Source: Candidatus Solincola quzhuomuensis (GTDB lineage Bacteria > Actinomycetota > Geothermincolia > Geothermincolales > RBG-13-55-18). From it: DNA of 36,546 bases. Within the stretch, counting starts at the first letter, position 1. Each line of letters starts with the position of its first letter. Position numbers and translations under genes: made by a program. The notes under the pieces are model-generated. The model worked only from the letters and a program-made list of their open reading frames with translations, was not told the origin of the DNA and did not search any database. The stretch spans positions 1 to 36,546 of the forward strand of contig JACVJF010000017.1 in the NCBI GenBank assembly GCA_015711855.1. The letters are read 5' to 3'. This document shows, one piece after another, positions 1 through 7,304 of this stretch.

Positions 1-482
1 TCGGCAAGTACCTTCAGGAAAAACCCGTCCCGGACATGGAGGGGACGCTCTTCACCTTCCAGCTGGTCATCGAAGGTGAAAAGAACCTGGTTTACGGCAT
101 AACCATCAAGGATGCCCGGGAGATCATTGTCCATGCAGGGGGCGTGGAGAATCCCATGCTGGAGGTGATAATCCCGGATGACGTCATACGTCCCTTGGTG
201 GAGATAATCTCCTCCTTCACCGGTCGCAAGCAGTACGACGCGGTTAGAGAGGCCAAGGGAACGGTGAGGCTGGAGATGGGCATGCCGGGGAACTGGACCC
301 TTCCGGTCACCGCGAAGTTCAACGGGGCCGATTCTCCCAGCGTGACCATATCCGCTTCCTCCCAGGATTTCGCCAAGATGGCCACCGGGGAACTGAGCGG
401 TCCCATGGCTTTCATGCAGGGCAAAGTGAAACTGGATGGCGACATGTCCTTCGCCCTGTCCTTGGTCAATCTCATGCCGTGA
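1..482 (+). CDS. SCP2 sterol-carrier-like domain protein, 5' end outside window
   Basis: The reading frame is open from base 3 and ends with TGA at 480-482. An internal ATG at 36 has no convincing ribosome-binding site, so the gene most likely begins upstream of the window. The visible ~160 residues look like an SCP2 fold: a lipid-binding beta-sheet with a late conserved 'MQGKVKLDGDM' stretch near the C-terminus, as in sterol carrier protein 2 domains. Such domains bind acyl chains, sterols or acyl-CoAs in a hydrophobic tunnel and have no catalytic residues. No signal peptide is visible, but the N-terminus is missing. A second SCP2-type protein lies at 10625-11188. The downstream neighbour is convergent. 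The family call rests on pattern recognition of the C-terminal motif. Confidence 0.72.
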   Translation, partial: GKYLQEKPVPDMEGTLFTFQLVIEGEKNLVYGITIKDAREIIVHAGGVENPMLEVIIPDDVIRPLVEIISSFTGRKQYDAVREAKGTVRLEMGMPGNWTLPVTAKFNGADSPSVTISASSQDFAKMATGELSGPMAFMQGKVKLDGDMSFALSLVNLMP

Positions 483-732
483 ACCGGAGCGGGGGGTCGG
501 CATCCGTCCCGTCCGGCCTTCTTTCACCCCCCAAGGCATTGGCCGGCCGTCACCACGGGCCGACCCCCCTACATTCTCAAGGCTTCTCCGTTCCTCTCTC
601 CCACTTGACCGCAGCCGGGGAAAGCATACAAGGCCCACGAGAGGAAAAAGGCGCGATGCGGATTTCCACTTATAGAAGCGCACCCGCCTCACTCACCGGA
701 AACCCGGCAGGTTAGGGGGAAAGAAAACCCGT

Positions 733-761
733 AAAAAAACCGGCTCACACGTCACGCAGCC
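733..761 (-). terminator. candidate intrinsic terminator of the acyl-CoA ligase gene
   Basis: Read leftward, a short GGCT/AGCC stem spans the stop codon of the acyl-CoA ligase gene (arms at 758-761 and 742-745). A run of seven T follows (A run at 733-739 on the plus strand). The stem is only four perfect pairs with a structured loop, so the call rests mainly on the T-run and its position. The rest of the 483-744 gap shows nothing else convincing. Confidence 0.35.
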
Positions 762-2403
762 TGTCTTTCATGATCTTACCGCCGGGGTTCATGGGAAGGG
801 GCGTTTCGGAGACCACCACGAAGTCGGGGATCTTGTAATCGGCGATCTTCCCCCGGCAGAACTCCACCACCTCCTCCGGGGTGATGGTATGGCCGGGCAT
901 GGGGAAGACCACCGCCTTTATCTTCTCTCCCAACACGGGATCGGGCACGCCGAGAACCGCCACCTGGAGGACTTTGGGATTGGTGAGGATGAGGTTCTCC
1001 ACCTCCACGCAGTAGACGTTCTCCCCGCCGCGAAGGATCATGTCCTTCTTGCGGTCCACGATGGTGTAGAACCCCTCCTCGTCCTTCACCACCACGTCCC
1101 CAGAGCGGTGCCACCTTCTCCCCTCGGCGTCGATGACGAAGCTCTCGTTGGTCTTGTCGGGAAGATTCCAATAGCCCCGGCACACGCCAGACCCACTGAT
1201 GAGCAGCTCTCCGGGCTCCCCGACCGGCACCTCCTGCAGCCTGTCGTCAACCACCTTGAAAAGGGTGGAAGGGGTGGGCCACCCGATGGAAGAACCTCTC
1301 TTTATCACCTGCTCCGGGGGAAGTAGCGATCCCGCTCCGATGGAGGTCGTCTCGGTCATCCCGAAACCGTTGCCTATCTTGGCATGGGGAAAGTCCTTGA
1401 GCATCAGCTCGCCCAACTCCGGAGGCATGGGCGAACCTCCCTGGAACATCACCTCCAAGTGTCCCGCTTCCACCAGTTTCCGATAATTGGGCTGCATGCG
1501 CAGCAGCCAGAACATGGCCGTCACGCCCACGAAAAAGTTCACCTTCTCCTGGATCATGTACTCTATAACCTGGTCGGCCTGGAAGACGGGAAGGACCACG
1601 GCGCTGGCGCCCAGGAGGCAAAGATTGAAGAGGGTGTGCAGGGCGGTGACGTGGAAGAGGGGGACGCTGATCATCTGCTTGATAAGGTATATGTCATCCA
1701 TGGTGTATTTCTCGGGAATCAGGTAGGGCATGCAGCTTAGGAGGGACATGGCGTTGGCGGACACGTTGCGGTGGGTGATGATGCTCCCCTTGGGACGACC
1801 GGTGGTCCCCGAGGTATAACAGATACTGCAGATGTCCTTCTCGGTGACCTCCACGTCTATGTAAGGGGGGGCCTCCCGGGCCAGGAGGGCGCTAAAGGGT
1901 GTGGCACCATCCACGCCCTCATCCCCGGTGATGATTACGGCCTCCAGGTTCTCCAGTTTGTCCCTTGCGGGTCTTATCCTGTCGTACAGCTCTTCCTCGA
2001 CGATGACCACCTTGGAACCGGAATCGCGAAGCTGGAAGGCTAGCTCTTCTGTCTCCAAACGGGCGTTAATGACCACGGAGATACCGCCCACGGCCGCGAT
2101 CGCCAGGTAGCTTATGCAGAACTCGGGGTTGTTGAGCAGGATCATGGCCACTCGGTCTCCCTTGCGGATGCCGTAGTCGTCCTTAAGGGAAGCCGCCACT
2201 TTCCTGACCGCTTCGTCCAGCTGGCGGCGGGTATACCTCTGGCCGAGGATGGGAAATATGAAGATCTCCTCGTCGGGAAACCTGGAAAGTCCCTCCTTGA
2301 AGATGGCCACGAGGTTGGGATATCTCTTGGCGTAAGCCGTCTCCAGAGCGCCCTCGAACCACTCGTCTATTACTCCCTCCCGGGGCCAACCATCCTTTAA
2401 CAT
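745..2403 (-). CDS. AMP-forming acyl-CoA synthetase (fatty-acid/aryl-CoA ligase type)
   Basis: Class I adenylate-forming enzyme of 552 aa, the usual length for the family. It activates a carboxylic acid with ATP to an acyl-AMP and then transfers it to CoA in the cytoplasm. The P-loop-like motif YTSGTTGRPKG is at residues 196-206, the GMTETT block is mid-protein, the hinge region DRKKDMILRGGENVY is near residue 455, and the C-terminal catalytic lysine is Lys543 in GGKIMK. The ATG is preceded by a GGAGG-type site at good spacing. A leftward promoter candidate lies at 2476-2505. The gene diverges from the GH38 gene and converges on the SCP2 gene; an SCP2 lipid carrier beside an acyl-CoA ligase suggests, but does not prove, a fatty or hydrophobic acid substrate. 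Chain-length specificity cannot be read from the sequence. Confidence 0.93.
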   Translation of the reverse strand: MLKDGWPREGVIDEWFEGALETAYAKRYPNLVAIFKEGLSRFPDEEIFIFPILGQRYTRRQLDEAVRKVAASLKDDYGIRKGDRVAMILLNNPEFCISYLAIAAVGGISVVINARLETEELAFQLRDSGSKVVIVEEELYDRIRPARDKLENLEAVIITGDEGVDGATPFSALLAREAPPYIDVEVTEKDICSICYTSGTTGRPKGSIITHRNVSANAMSLLSCMPYLIPEKYTMDDIYLIKQMISVPLFHVTALHTLFNLCLLGASAVVLPVFQADQVIEYMIQEKVNFFVGVTAMFWLLRMQPNYRKLVEAGHLEVMFQGGSPMPPELGELMLKDFPHAKIGNGFGMTETTSIGAGSLLPPEQVIKRGSSIGWPTPSTLFKVVDDRLQEVPVGEPGELLISGSGVCRGYWNLPDKTNESFVIDAEGRRWHRSGDVVVKDEEGFYTIVDRKKDMILRGGENVYCVEVENLILTNPKVLQVAVLGVPDPVLGEKIKAVVFPMPGHTITPEEVVEFCRGKIADYKIPDFVVVSETPLPMNPGGKIMKDRLRDV

Positions 2404-2462
2404 CGCACCATCCCTCCTTCCAGCACAAGGACCAAGCGACGGCCGAACCGTTAACAGCCCTC

Positions 2463-2505
2463 TTGTCTCGACAACAATATATTCGCAAGAAAACTCCTAT
2501 GGCAA
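2463..2505 (-). promoter_or_regulatory. leftward sigma70-like promoter with dyad at the start site
   Basis: On the minus strand a TTGCCA -35 (2505-2500) and a TATATT -10 (2481-2476) are separated by 18 bp, each one mismatch from consensus. The predicted start lies near 2469, about 65 nt before the acyl-CoA ligase ATG. A 5+2+5 inverted repeat TTGTC-tc-GACAA (2463-2474) covers the start site, where a repressor could block initiation. The promoter call is from sequence; operator function is inferred. Confidence 0.5.
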
Positions 2506-2550
2506 ATCGGAAAAGCGGGCCTCTCTCGGGATTACCCAGTCCTGCCTCGG

Positions 2551-2576
2551 CTCGTAATTTTAAATTAAAATACGAG
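2551..2576. repeat. AT-rich imperfect palindrome in the divergent promoter region
   Basis: Arms CTCGTA (2551-2556) and TACGAG (2571-2576) enclose TTTTAA-A-TTAAAA (2558-2570), with one unpaired base at 2557. This gives about 12 paired positions on each side. It is strikingly AT-rich in a GC-rich region. It lies 38 nt before the GTG start of the GH38 gene and contains a TAAAAT that could be a rightward -10. An operator or promoter element is more likely than a terminator, because no gene on the same strand ends just upstream. Confidence 0.5.
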
Positions 2577-2613
2577 GAGCCGCCCCCTCGAGACGAAAGC
2601 GGGAAGGAGCGCC

Positions 2614-5151
2614 GTGGAGGAGGAACTGGATTTCCGGAAGAAACTGGGCATTCCCGACGACGCGGAAAGGGTGCTCATATTCGCGGAGAGCAGCCATTGG
2701 GATCCCGATTGGCTCCTAACCTCCGAGGAATATTATCGTCGGCGCGTGAAGAAGATACTGGACGCGGCGATCTATTGGCTGCAGCGCGAACCCGAACGCG
2801 TTTACTCCGTCGAGTGCATATTTTTCCTGCGCATGTACTGGGACCGAAACCCGGGGGCGAGAGGAGTTCTGAGGCGCCTGGTCAATGAAGGGCGCGTGCG
2901 ACTCAGCGGAGGAGGCATCACCACACCGGACACCATCCTTCCTCCCCTGGAGGCCATCCTGCGCGATTACCTTCACGGACAGCAATGGCTGGCGGAGAAC
3001 GGGATGGACCAGCGTCCCAAGCTGGCCTATCTGCCCGACAACTTCGGGAACACGCCCGCCCTCCCCACCGTCCTCAACGCCCTGGGCTTCACCTACACCG
3101 CCGTCAGCCGCATCGACGGCATCTACTTCCCCGGGTCGGATTACCGCCCCCGAAAGGAATACCCCCGGGAAGGTTCCAGCGCCGAGCTTCTCCTGAAGAG
3201 AGAGCGCAGCGCCGACTTCGTCTGGAAGGACGTCAACGGCTCGGAAGTGGTCTGCCACCTAAATCCCCATACCTACGGACAGGGAGACACCCTGGTGCAC
3301 GGCGGGTTCCTAAGGTGGATGGGCATCAGGACCGGTTTTCTTCCCCAGACCGCGAGATACCCGCGGAGCATGAAGAGGATCGCGCGCATCTTGGAGCAGC
3401 TGCTCCCCCTATCGCCCACTCCTTACCTCTTCTGCCCTATAGGATTCGACTTCAATGAACCCCTGCCCCACCTGGCTGCCGTCCTCCGGGAATACAACCG
3501 GACCCTCTATCCCGAGACGGGCGTTTTCGCGCTCAACGCCTCCCTTGAGGATTACCTTCATTTGGTCTCCTACCACCGCCAAAGATTGCCCATCCTCGAC
3601 ATCGACCCCAACCCTTATTTCACCGGGTTCTACGTTTCCCGCCCGGAAGTCAAGCGCAGGTGGAAGGAGATCGTCGCCAACTTGACCGCGGCCGAATCCC
3701 TTCTCACCGAGATCGATCTCTCCCCCTTAAAAGTCGACACGGAAGGCCTGTGGAAGAGGATAAGAGGGCTCTGGGACGAGGCGCTTATGGCCAACCATCA
3801 CGATTTCGTGACCGGTACCGCCGCCGCCCGAGTATGGGAAAGGGAACAGAAGCCGCTCCTCTTGAAATGGCAGAGGGAATCGGAAAGGGTGCTGGAGGAG
3901 ATGGCCCACGGAGAGGCGAAAGAAGCACACAACCTGCGGGATGCAACCTTTCGTCGTGCGCTTTCCCCCTTCTCCGTCACGCGATTGCCACACCAAAAGC
4001 TATCGAGCGGGCCTTCCGGCTCCGTCACCAATCTGCCGCGATGGGAACGCAAAGGAGACCTGGTGATAATCGAAACCCCTCATTACCGCCTGGAGCTGGA
4101 CGCGAGCCTGGGAGGGTGCCTGACCGGCCTTGTGGACCTGAGGACCGGCCGGGAAATCCTGGCCGAGCCCGGTAACGACCTTATTTCCTATGAGGACAGC
4201 GGTGGTCTCTGGCGTATGGGACAGGAGTTCAAGGGCGGCATCTTCAAAGAGAAAGGCCGGTCTTCCCAAGCCCGAGCGGCTGTGATGATCAGGGAGGCGA
4301 GCGACGGCTTGGAGGTGACCGTCGAGGCGCCCCTGGACGGCATGAGGTTCATGCGCAAGCTATGGTGTCAGAACGACTCTCCCCGAATCTCCATGCGAAC
4401 CGAGGGGCGCGCCGGTGACCGCCGCACGGTGACCGTGCGCTTCCCCCTCGCTTTCCGGCCCTTACGGCTCTTCATGGGCGTCAAAGGAGGAGCGGCCCAC
4501 CGCCCCCTCGTCAAGCTCTACCGTCCCACCTTCTGGGCTGCGGAGGATTTCCTTTACCCGGAAGGACAACCCGACGTCGCGCCCGTGATCCTCCTGGAAG
4601 GAACCTCCAGCGTTACCTGTAGCCGGGAAGGAAGGCTGGAACTGGTGGTGGCACGAAACGCTCCCCGGGAAAGGGCATTTGGCGTGCTCCCCCTGATGTC
4701 CTTTCCCGCCCGGGGGCCCGACCGGAACCCGCAAGTACTGGATTACGCCCTTTTGATGACGCCACGCCTTGAAGAAAGCGAAGTGATCAGGTGGGGCCAA
4801 CTCCTTAACCCGTTCCCGCTATCCTCGCTCCTACTCGAGGAAGAGAACGAACAGGTCTTTCGCCACGGAGGCTGGAAACTGGAGGGAGGGCCGGTCCGGC
4901 TGCTGGCGGCCAAGAGGGCTTTACGGGGTGAGGGTCACATCATTCGCATTTACTCCCCACTCCTCCGGGGAAGCACGATCGCCTTGTCCCGGCATGACGT
5001 CGCCATAATCGGAGCTTTCCTCTGCGATGCCCGCGAGACGGACCTTCGTCCCTTGACCGTGTCCGAAGGAAAGGTGATCGTCCCCATGGATCAACCCCTG
5101 GTTACCGTGCGCGTGGTCACCGGCCGCAAGACGCCTGGTCCGGAGGCTTGA
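2614..5151 (+). CDS. Glycoside hydrolase family 38 alpha-mannosidase-like enzyme
   Basis: An 845-aa protein with GH38 landmarks. SHWD at residues 27-30 stands where alpha-mannosidases have the zinc-binding HxD motif. PDNFGN holds the probable nucleophile Asp142. NHHDFVTGT near residues 394-402 matches the family's HHDaiTGT zinc/active-site block. The C-terminal half (after about residue 460) is beta-rich like the GH38 C-terminal domains. Length fits bacterial GH38. No signal peptide is seen, so it is probably cytoplasmic, trimming alpha-mannosides from imported glycans or mannosyl-lipids. The GTG start is chosen for its GGAAGGAG site. The stop overlaps a possible TTG start of the following lipoprotein frame. 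It diverges from the acyl-CoA ligase, with an AT-rich palindrome just upstream. The exact substrate is unknown. Confidence 0.85.
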   Translation: MEEELDFRKKLGIPDDAERVLIFAESSHWDPDWLLTSEEYYRRRVKKILDAAIYWLQREPERVYSVECIFFLRMYWDRNPGARGVLRRLVNEGRVRLSGGGITTPDTILPPLEAILRDYLHGQQWLAENGMDQRPKLAYLPDNFGNTPALPTVLNALGFTYTAVSRIDGIYFPGSDYRPRKEYPREGSSAELLLKRERSADFVWKDVNGSEVVCHLNPHTYGQGDTLVHGGFLRWMGIRTGFLPQTARYPRSMKRIARILEQLLPLSPTPYLFCPIGFDFNEPLPHLAAVLREYNRTLYPETGVFALNASLEDYLHLVSYHRQRLPILDIDPNPYFTGFYVSRPEVKRRWKEIVANLTAAESLLTEIDLSPLKVDTEGLWKRIRGLWDEALMANHHDFVTGTAAARVWEREQKPLLLKWQRESERVLEEMAHGEAKEAHNLRDATFRRALSPFSVTRLPHQKLSSGPSGSVTNLPRWERKGDLVIIETPHYRLELDASLGGCLTGLVDLRTGREILAEPGNDLISYEDSGGLWRMGQEFKGGIFKEKGRSSQARAAVMIREASDGLEVTVEAPLDGMRFMRKLWCQNDSPRISMRTEGRAGDRRTVTVRFPLAFRPLRLFMGVKGGAAHRPLVKLYRPTFWAAEDFLYPEGQPDVAPVILLEGTSSVTCSREGRLELVVARNAPRERAFGVLPLMSFPARGPDRNPQVLDYALLMTPRLEESEVIRWGQLLNPFPLSSLLLEEENEQVFRHGGWKLEGGPVRLLAAKRALRGEGHIIRIYSPLLRGSTIALSRHDVAIIGAFLCDARETDLRPLTVSEGKVIVPMDQPLVTVRVVTGRKTPGPEA

Positions 5152-5216
5152 AACCGGAAGGGCGCCGACCTATATTGATGTGCGACCTTAACGATCCTCG
5201 ACTTGGGAGAGATGGT

Positions 5217-5663
5217 TTGAGGTTTCGCTGCGCCTGGTTTGCGGTTCGAATCATCATGGTGGTCTTTCTGGCCGCGGTCGCCGCGGGTTGCGGCGAGGAA
5301 ACCGGAATCCCCGGCGGGCCAGAAGGAACGGTGGAAAGGTTCCTTCGGGCCTGCATGGCGGGGGATGCGGAGACCGCCGAACTGCTGATCACCGAATCGA
5401 GCAGGCGCGAGGTCGAGGACCTGGGCCGGGTGGTTGAGGGGTTCCGAAGGATCATCGAGGACTACCGGATAGGTTCTCCGCACCTTTCGGGGACTCAGGC
5501 CAGGGTACCGGTCTCCATCAGGCTCACGACCGTGGACGCGGATCTCGGTTTCGATATGATCCTCCACCAGGAGGGGGGTTCCTGGAAGATATCCTTAACC
5601 GAGACGGAAACGGAGGTAAACAAAGCCAAGGAAAAGGTCTTCCGGGATTTCCCCATCCCGTAA
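5217..5663 (+). CDS. small lipoprotein, DUF4878/NTF2-like
   Basis: About 148 aa. The TTG at 5217 is preceded by GGGAGA at 6 nt and yields a compact lipoprotein signal: an Arg-rich start, a hydrophobic core (IIMVVFLAAVAA) and a lipobox AAGC with the lipidated Cys at about residue 25. Earlier in-frame starts (TTG 5148 overlapping the previous stop, ATG 5178) would place a long polar stretch before the signal and lack good ribosome sites. The mature part has the pattern 'GTVERFLRACMAGDAETA' followed by an alpha+beta region, resembling the NTF2/DUF4878 lipoprotein fold. The role is unknown. It lies downstream of the GH38 gene on the same strand, possibly cotranscribed. Confidence 0.68.
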   Translation: MRFRCAWFAVRIIMVVFLAAVAAGCGEETGIPGGPEGTVERFLRACMAGDAETAELLITESSRREVEDLGRVVEGFRRIIEDYRIGSPHLSGTQARVPVSIRLTTVDADLGFDMILHQEGGSWKISLTETETEVNKAKEKVFRDFPIP

Positions 5664-5680
5664 TAAGGATCCTTCATCCC

Positions 5681-5702
5681 CAAAGTTCCCGGTCGGACTT
5701 TG
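5681..5702. terminator. candidate bidirectional terminator hairpin
   Basis: CAAAGTTCC pairs with GGACTTTG with a single bulged T, giving eight base pairs around a five-base loop. It lies exactly between two convergent genes (lipoprotein ending 5663, CoA-ligase ending 5705). No long T-run follows on either side, so termination efficiency is uncertain. Confidence 0.4.
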
Positions 5703-5704
5703 CC

Positions 5705-7147
5705 CTATATCGCGGTCTCCAGCTTTTTCCTGATCGTCCCGTATTCAAGCAGGGCTCTCATGGCGGCGACCGCCCGGGAGGCGGAAGGGTACACCGGCAC
5801 GTCGGCCTCCACCAATGAGCGTACGGTCATGCTTCCCGTGCCGAGGAAGGACATCACCAGCAGGGGCTTCCCCGTCCTGGCCGGAACCCGACCCAACTCG
5901 CCGATGAAATCCCTTATGCCCTCGTCCCAGGACTTCTCCAGGGAGGCCATGTCCGGCAGGCGCTTCTTCAAGTTTACGGCTATGTCCGAGGCGCCGAACA
6001 GTCCGTATATGAGGGCCCCGTCCACCTCGCCCGATTCGAAGACCGCCTCCGTCAGCTGTTTGTACAGATATATGTTCGTCTCAAAGGTCATGTCTATGGG
6101 GTTCACCACCGAGGTGAGGGGTCCGGTCATCTCCTTCAGACGCGACCGCAGTCCTGAGGAGAAGACCGGCACGCGCAATCCCTTTTTTTCCAGATGATAG
6201 GCCAGAGAGGTCCCCGGACCTCCCGAGTTCGTTATGACCGCCATGCGATCTCCGGAAGGTACGGGCTGCGCCGAAAGGGCCCACAGGAAATCGATCATCT
6301 GGTCCATGTCCTCGGCCCGGATCACTCCGGCCTGTCGGAGCAGGCCGTCGTAGAGCTCATCGGGTCCGGAAACCGCCGCCGTATGGGAGAGCGAGGAGCG
6401 GGAACCCGCCTCGTTGCCTCCCACATAGACGGCGACCACGGGTTTCTCCGCCGCCGTAAGCCGGGCCGCAGATATGAACTCGCGGGGCCTTCTCACGGCC
6501 TCCACATAGAGCCCGACGGCCCGTACCTCTTCTTTTTCCCGAAAATATTCCAGGCAGTCCACGAGGTCGATATCCGCTTCGTTTCCCACGCTGACGGTCG
6601 CGGATATCCTTATCCCCGACGAGCGAAGATAGGGGTTGAGCATGGCCGTGTAGGCGCCGGACTGGGAGACCAGGGCGATCCTTCCCCCAAAGGGAGGTCC
6701 GGCGATGGTGGTGGTGTTTAAGCGGCACGTACCGTTCTGCACTCCCACGCAGTTGGGTCCCAGGAAACGGATGCCGTAGCGCCGGGCTATCTCTTTCATC
6801 CGTCGCTCCAGGCGGGCTCCCTCTTCCCTCTGGGTCTCCCCGAAACCCCCGGAGATGACGATGGCCCGCTTGATCCCAGCTTTTCCGCATTCCTCCAGTA
6901 TTTCCGGGACCACCCCGGTGGGAAGGACCAGCTGCACCAGGTCCACCGGCTTTCCAACTTGGGCAATGCTCCGGTAGGCCCGAACCCCCATGATCTCCTT
7001 TTCGCTGGGATGAATTGGAAAGACCTCGCCCCGGTAACCTCCCTCGAGGACGTTGGCCAGCTGGATGGAGCCCATCTTCAGGGGATTGCTGGAAGCGCCG
7101 TAAAAAGCTATGGAACGGGGGTTCATGATCTGTTCCAACGGGTGCAT
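5705..7147 (-). CDS. ADP-forming acyl-CoA synthetase (acetate--CoA ligase) alpha-subunit-like protein
   Basis: 480 aa from the ATG at 7147, chosen for a CGGAGG site 7 nt upstream; an earlier in-frame start would add ~31 polar residues without homology. Domain order is a CoA-binding Rossmann domain (YGASSNPLKMG near residues 16-26), a succinyl-CoA-ligase-like flavodoxin domain (LGPNCVG 129-135, LVSQSGAYTAML 159-170), and a segment with the phosphorylated His255 in SLSHTAAVSG. This matches the position of the alpha-subunit histidine of archaeal ADP-forming acetyl-CoA synthetases (ACD). ACD enzymes convert acyl-CoA + ADP + Pi to acid + CoA + ATP, or the reverse. The ATP-grasp beta part is absent from this protein and from the window, so the partner must be elsewhere or the protein acts differently. 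Confidence 0.85.
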   Translation of the reverse strand: MHPLEQIMNPRSIAFYGASSNPLKMGSIQLANVLEGGYRGEVFPIHPSEKEIMGVRAYRSIAQVGKPVDLVQLVLPTGVVPEILEECGKAGIKRAIVISGGFGETQREEGARLERRMKEIARRYGIRFLGPNCVGVQNGTCRLNTTTIAGPPFGGRIALVSQSGAYTAMLNPYLRSSGIRISATVSVGNEADIDLVDCLEYFREKEEVRAVGLYVEAVRRPREFISAARLTAAEKPVVAVYVGGNEAGSRSSLSHTAAVSGPDELYDGLLRQAGVIRAEDMDQMIDFLWALSAQPVPSGDRMAVITNSGGPGTSLAYHLEKKGLRVPVFSSGLRSRLKEMTGPLTSVVNPIDMTFETNIYLYKQLTEAVFESGEVDGALIYGLFGASDIAVNLKKRLPDMASLEKSWDEGIRDFIGELGRVPARTGKPLLVMSFLGTGSMTVRSLVEADVPVYPSASRAVAAMRALLEYGTIRKKLETAI

Positions 7148-7219
7148 GATCGTACCTCCGAATATGCTGCTTTCTGCCTCGTCCCCGGGCTTCGTCCTCG
7201 AAGCCCCCGAACCTCGAAT

Positions 7220-7254
7220 GCCGGAAGGTTTTGCGACCACGGATCGCTTCCGGC
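7220..7254. repeat. inverted repeat between metallophosphoesterase and CoA-ligase genes
   Basis: GCCGGAA (7220-7226) and TTCCGGC (7248-7254) can pair, with an inner GCGA/TCGC step. It lies downstream of the metallophosphoesterase stop on the minus strand. No T-run follows in that direction, so it may be a weak or factor-assisted transcript end, or an mRNA processing/stability structure. Confidence 0.3.
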
Positions 7255-7304
7255 GGCGTGGCCGGTCCGGATTCCACCATTCATGCAGTGTCTCAGGGAC
7301 TCCC

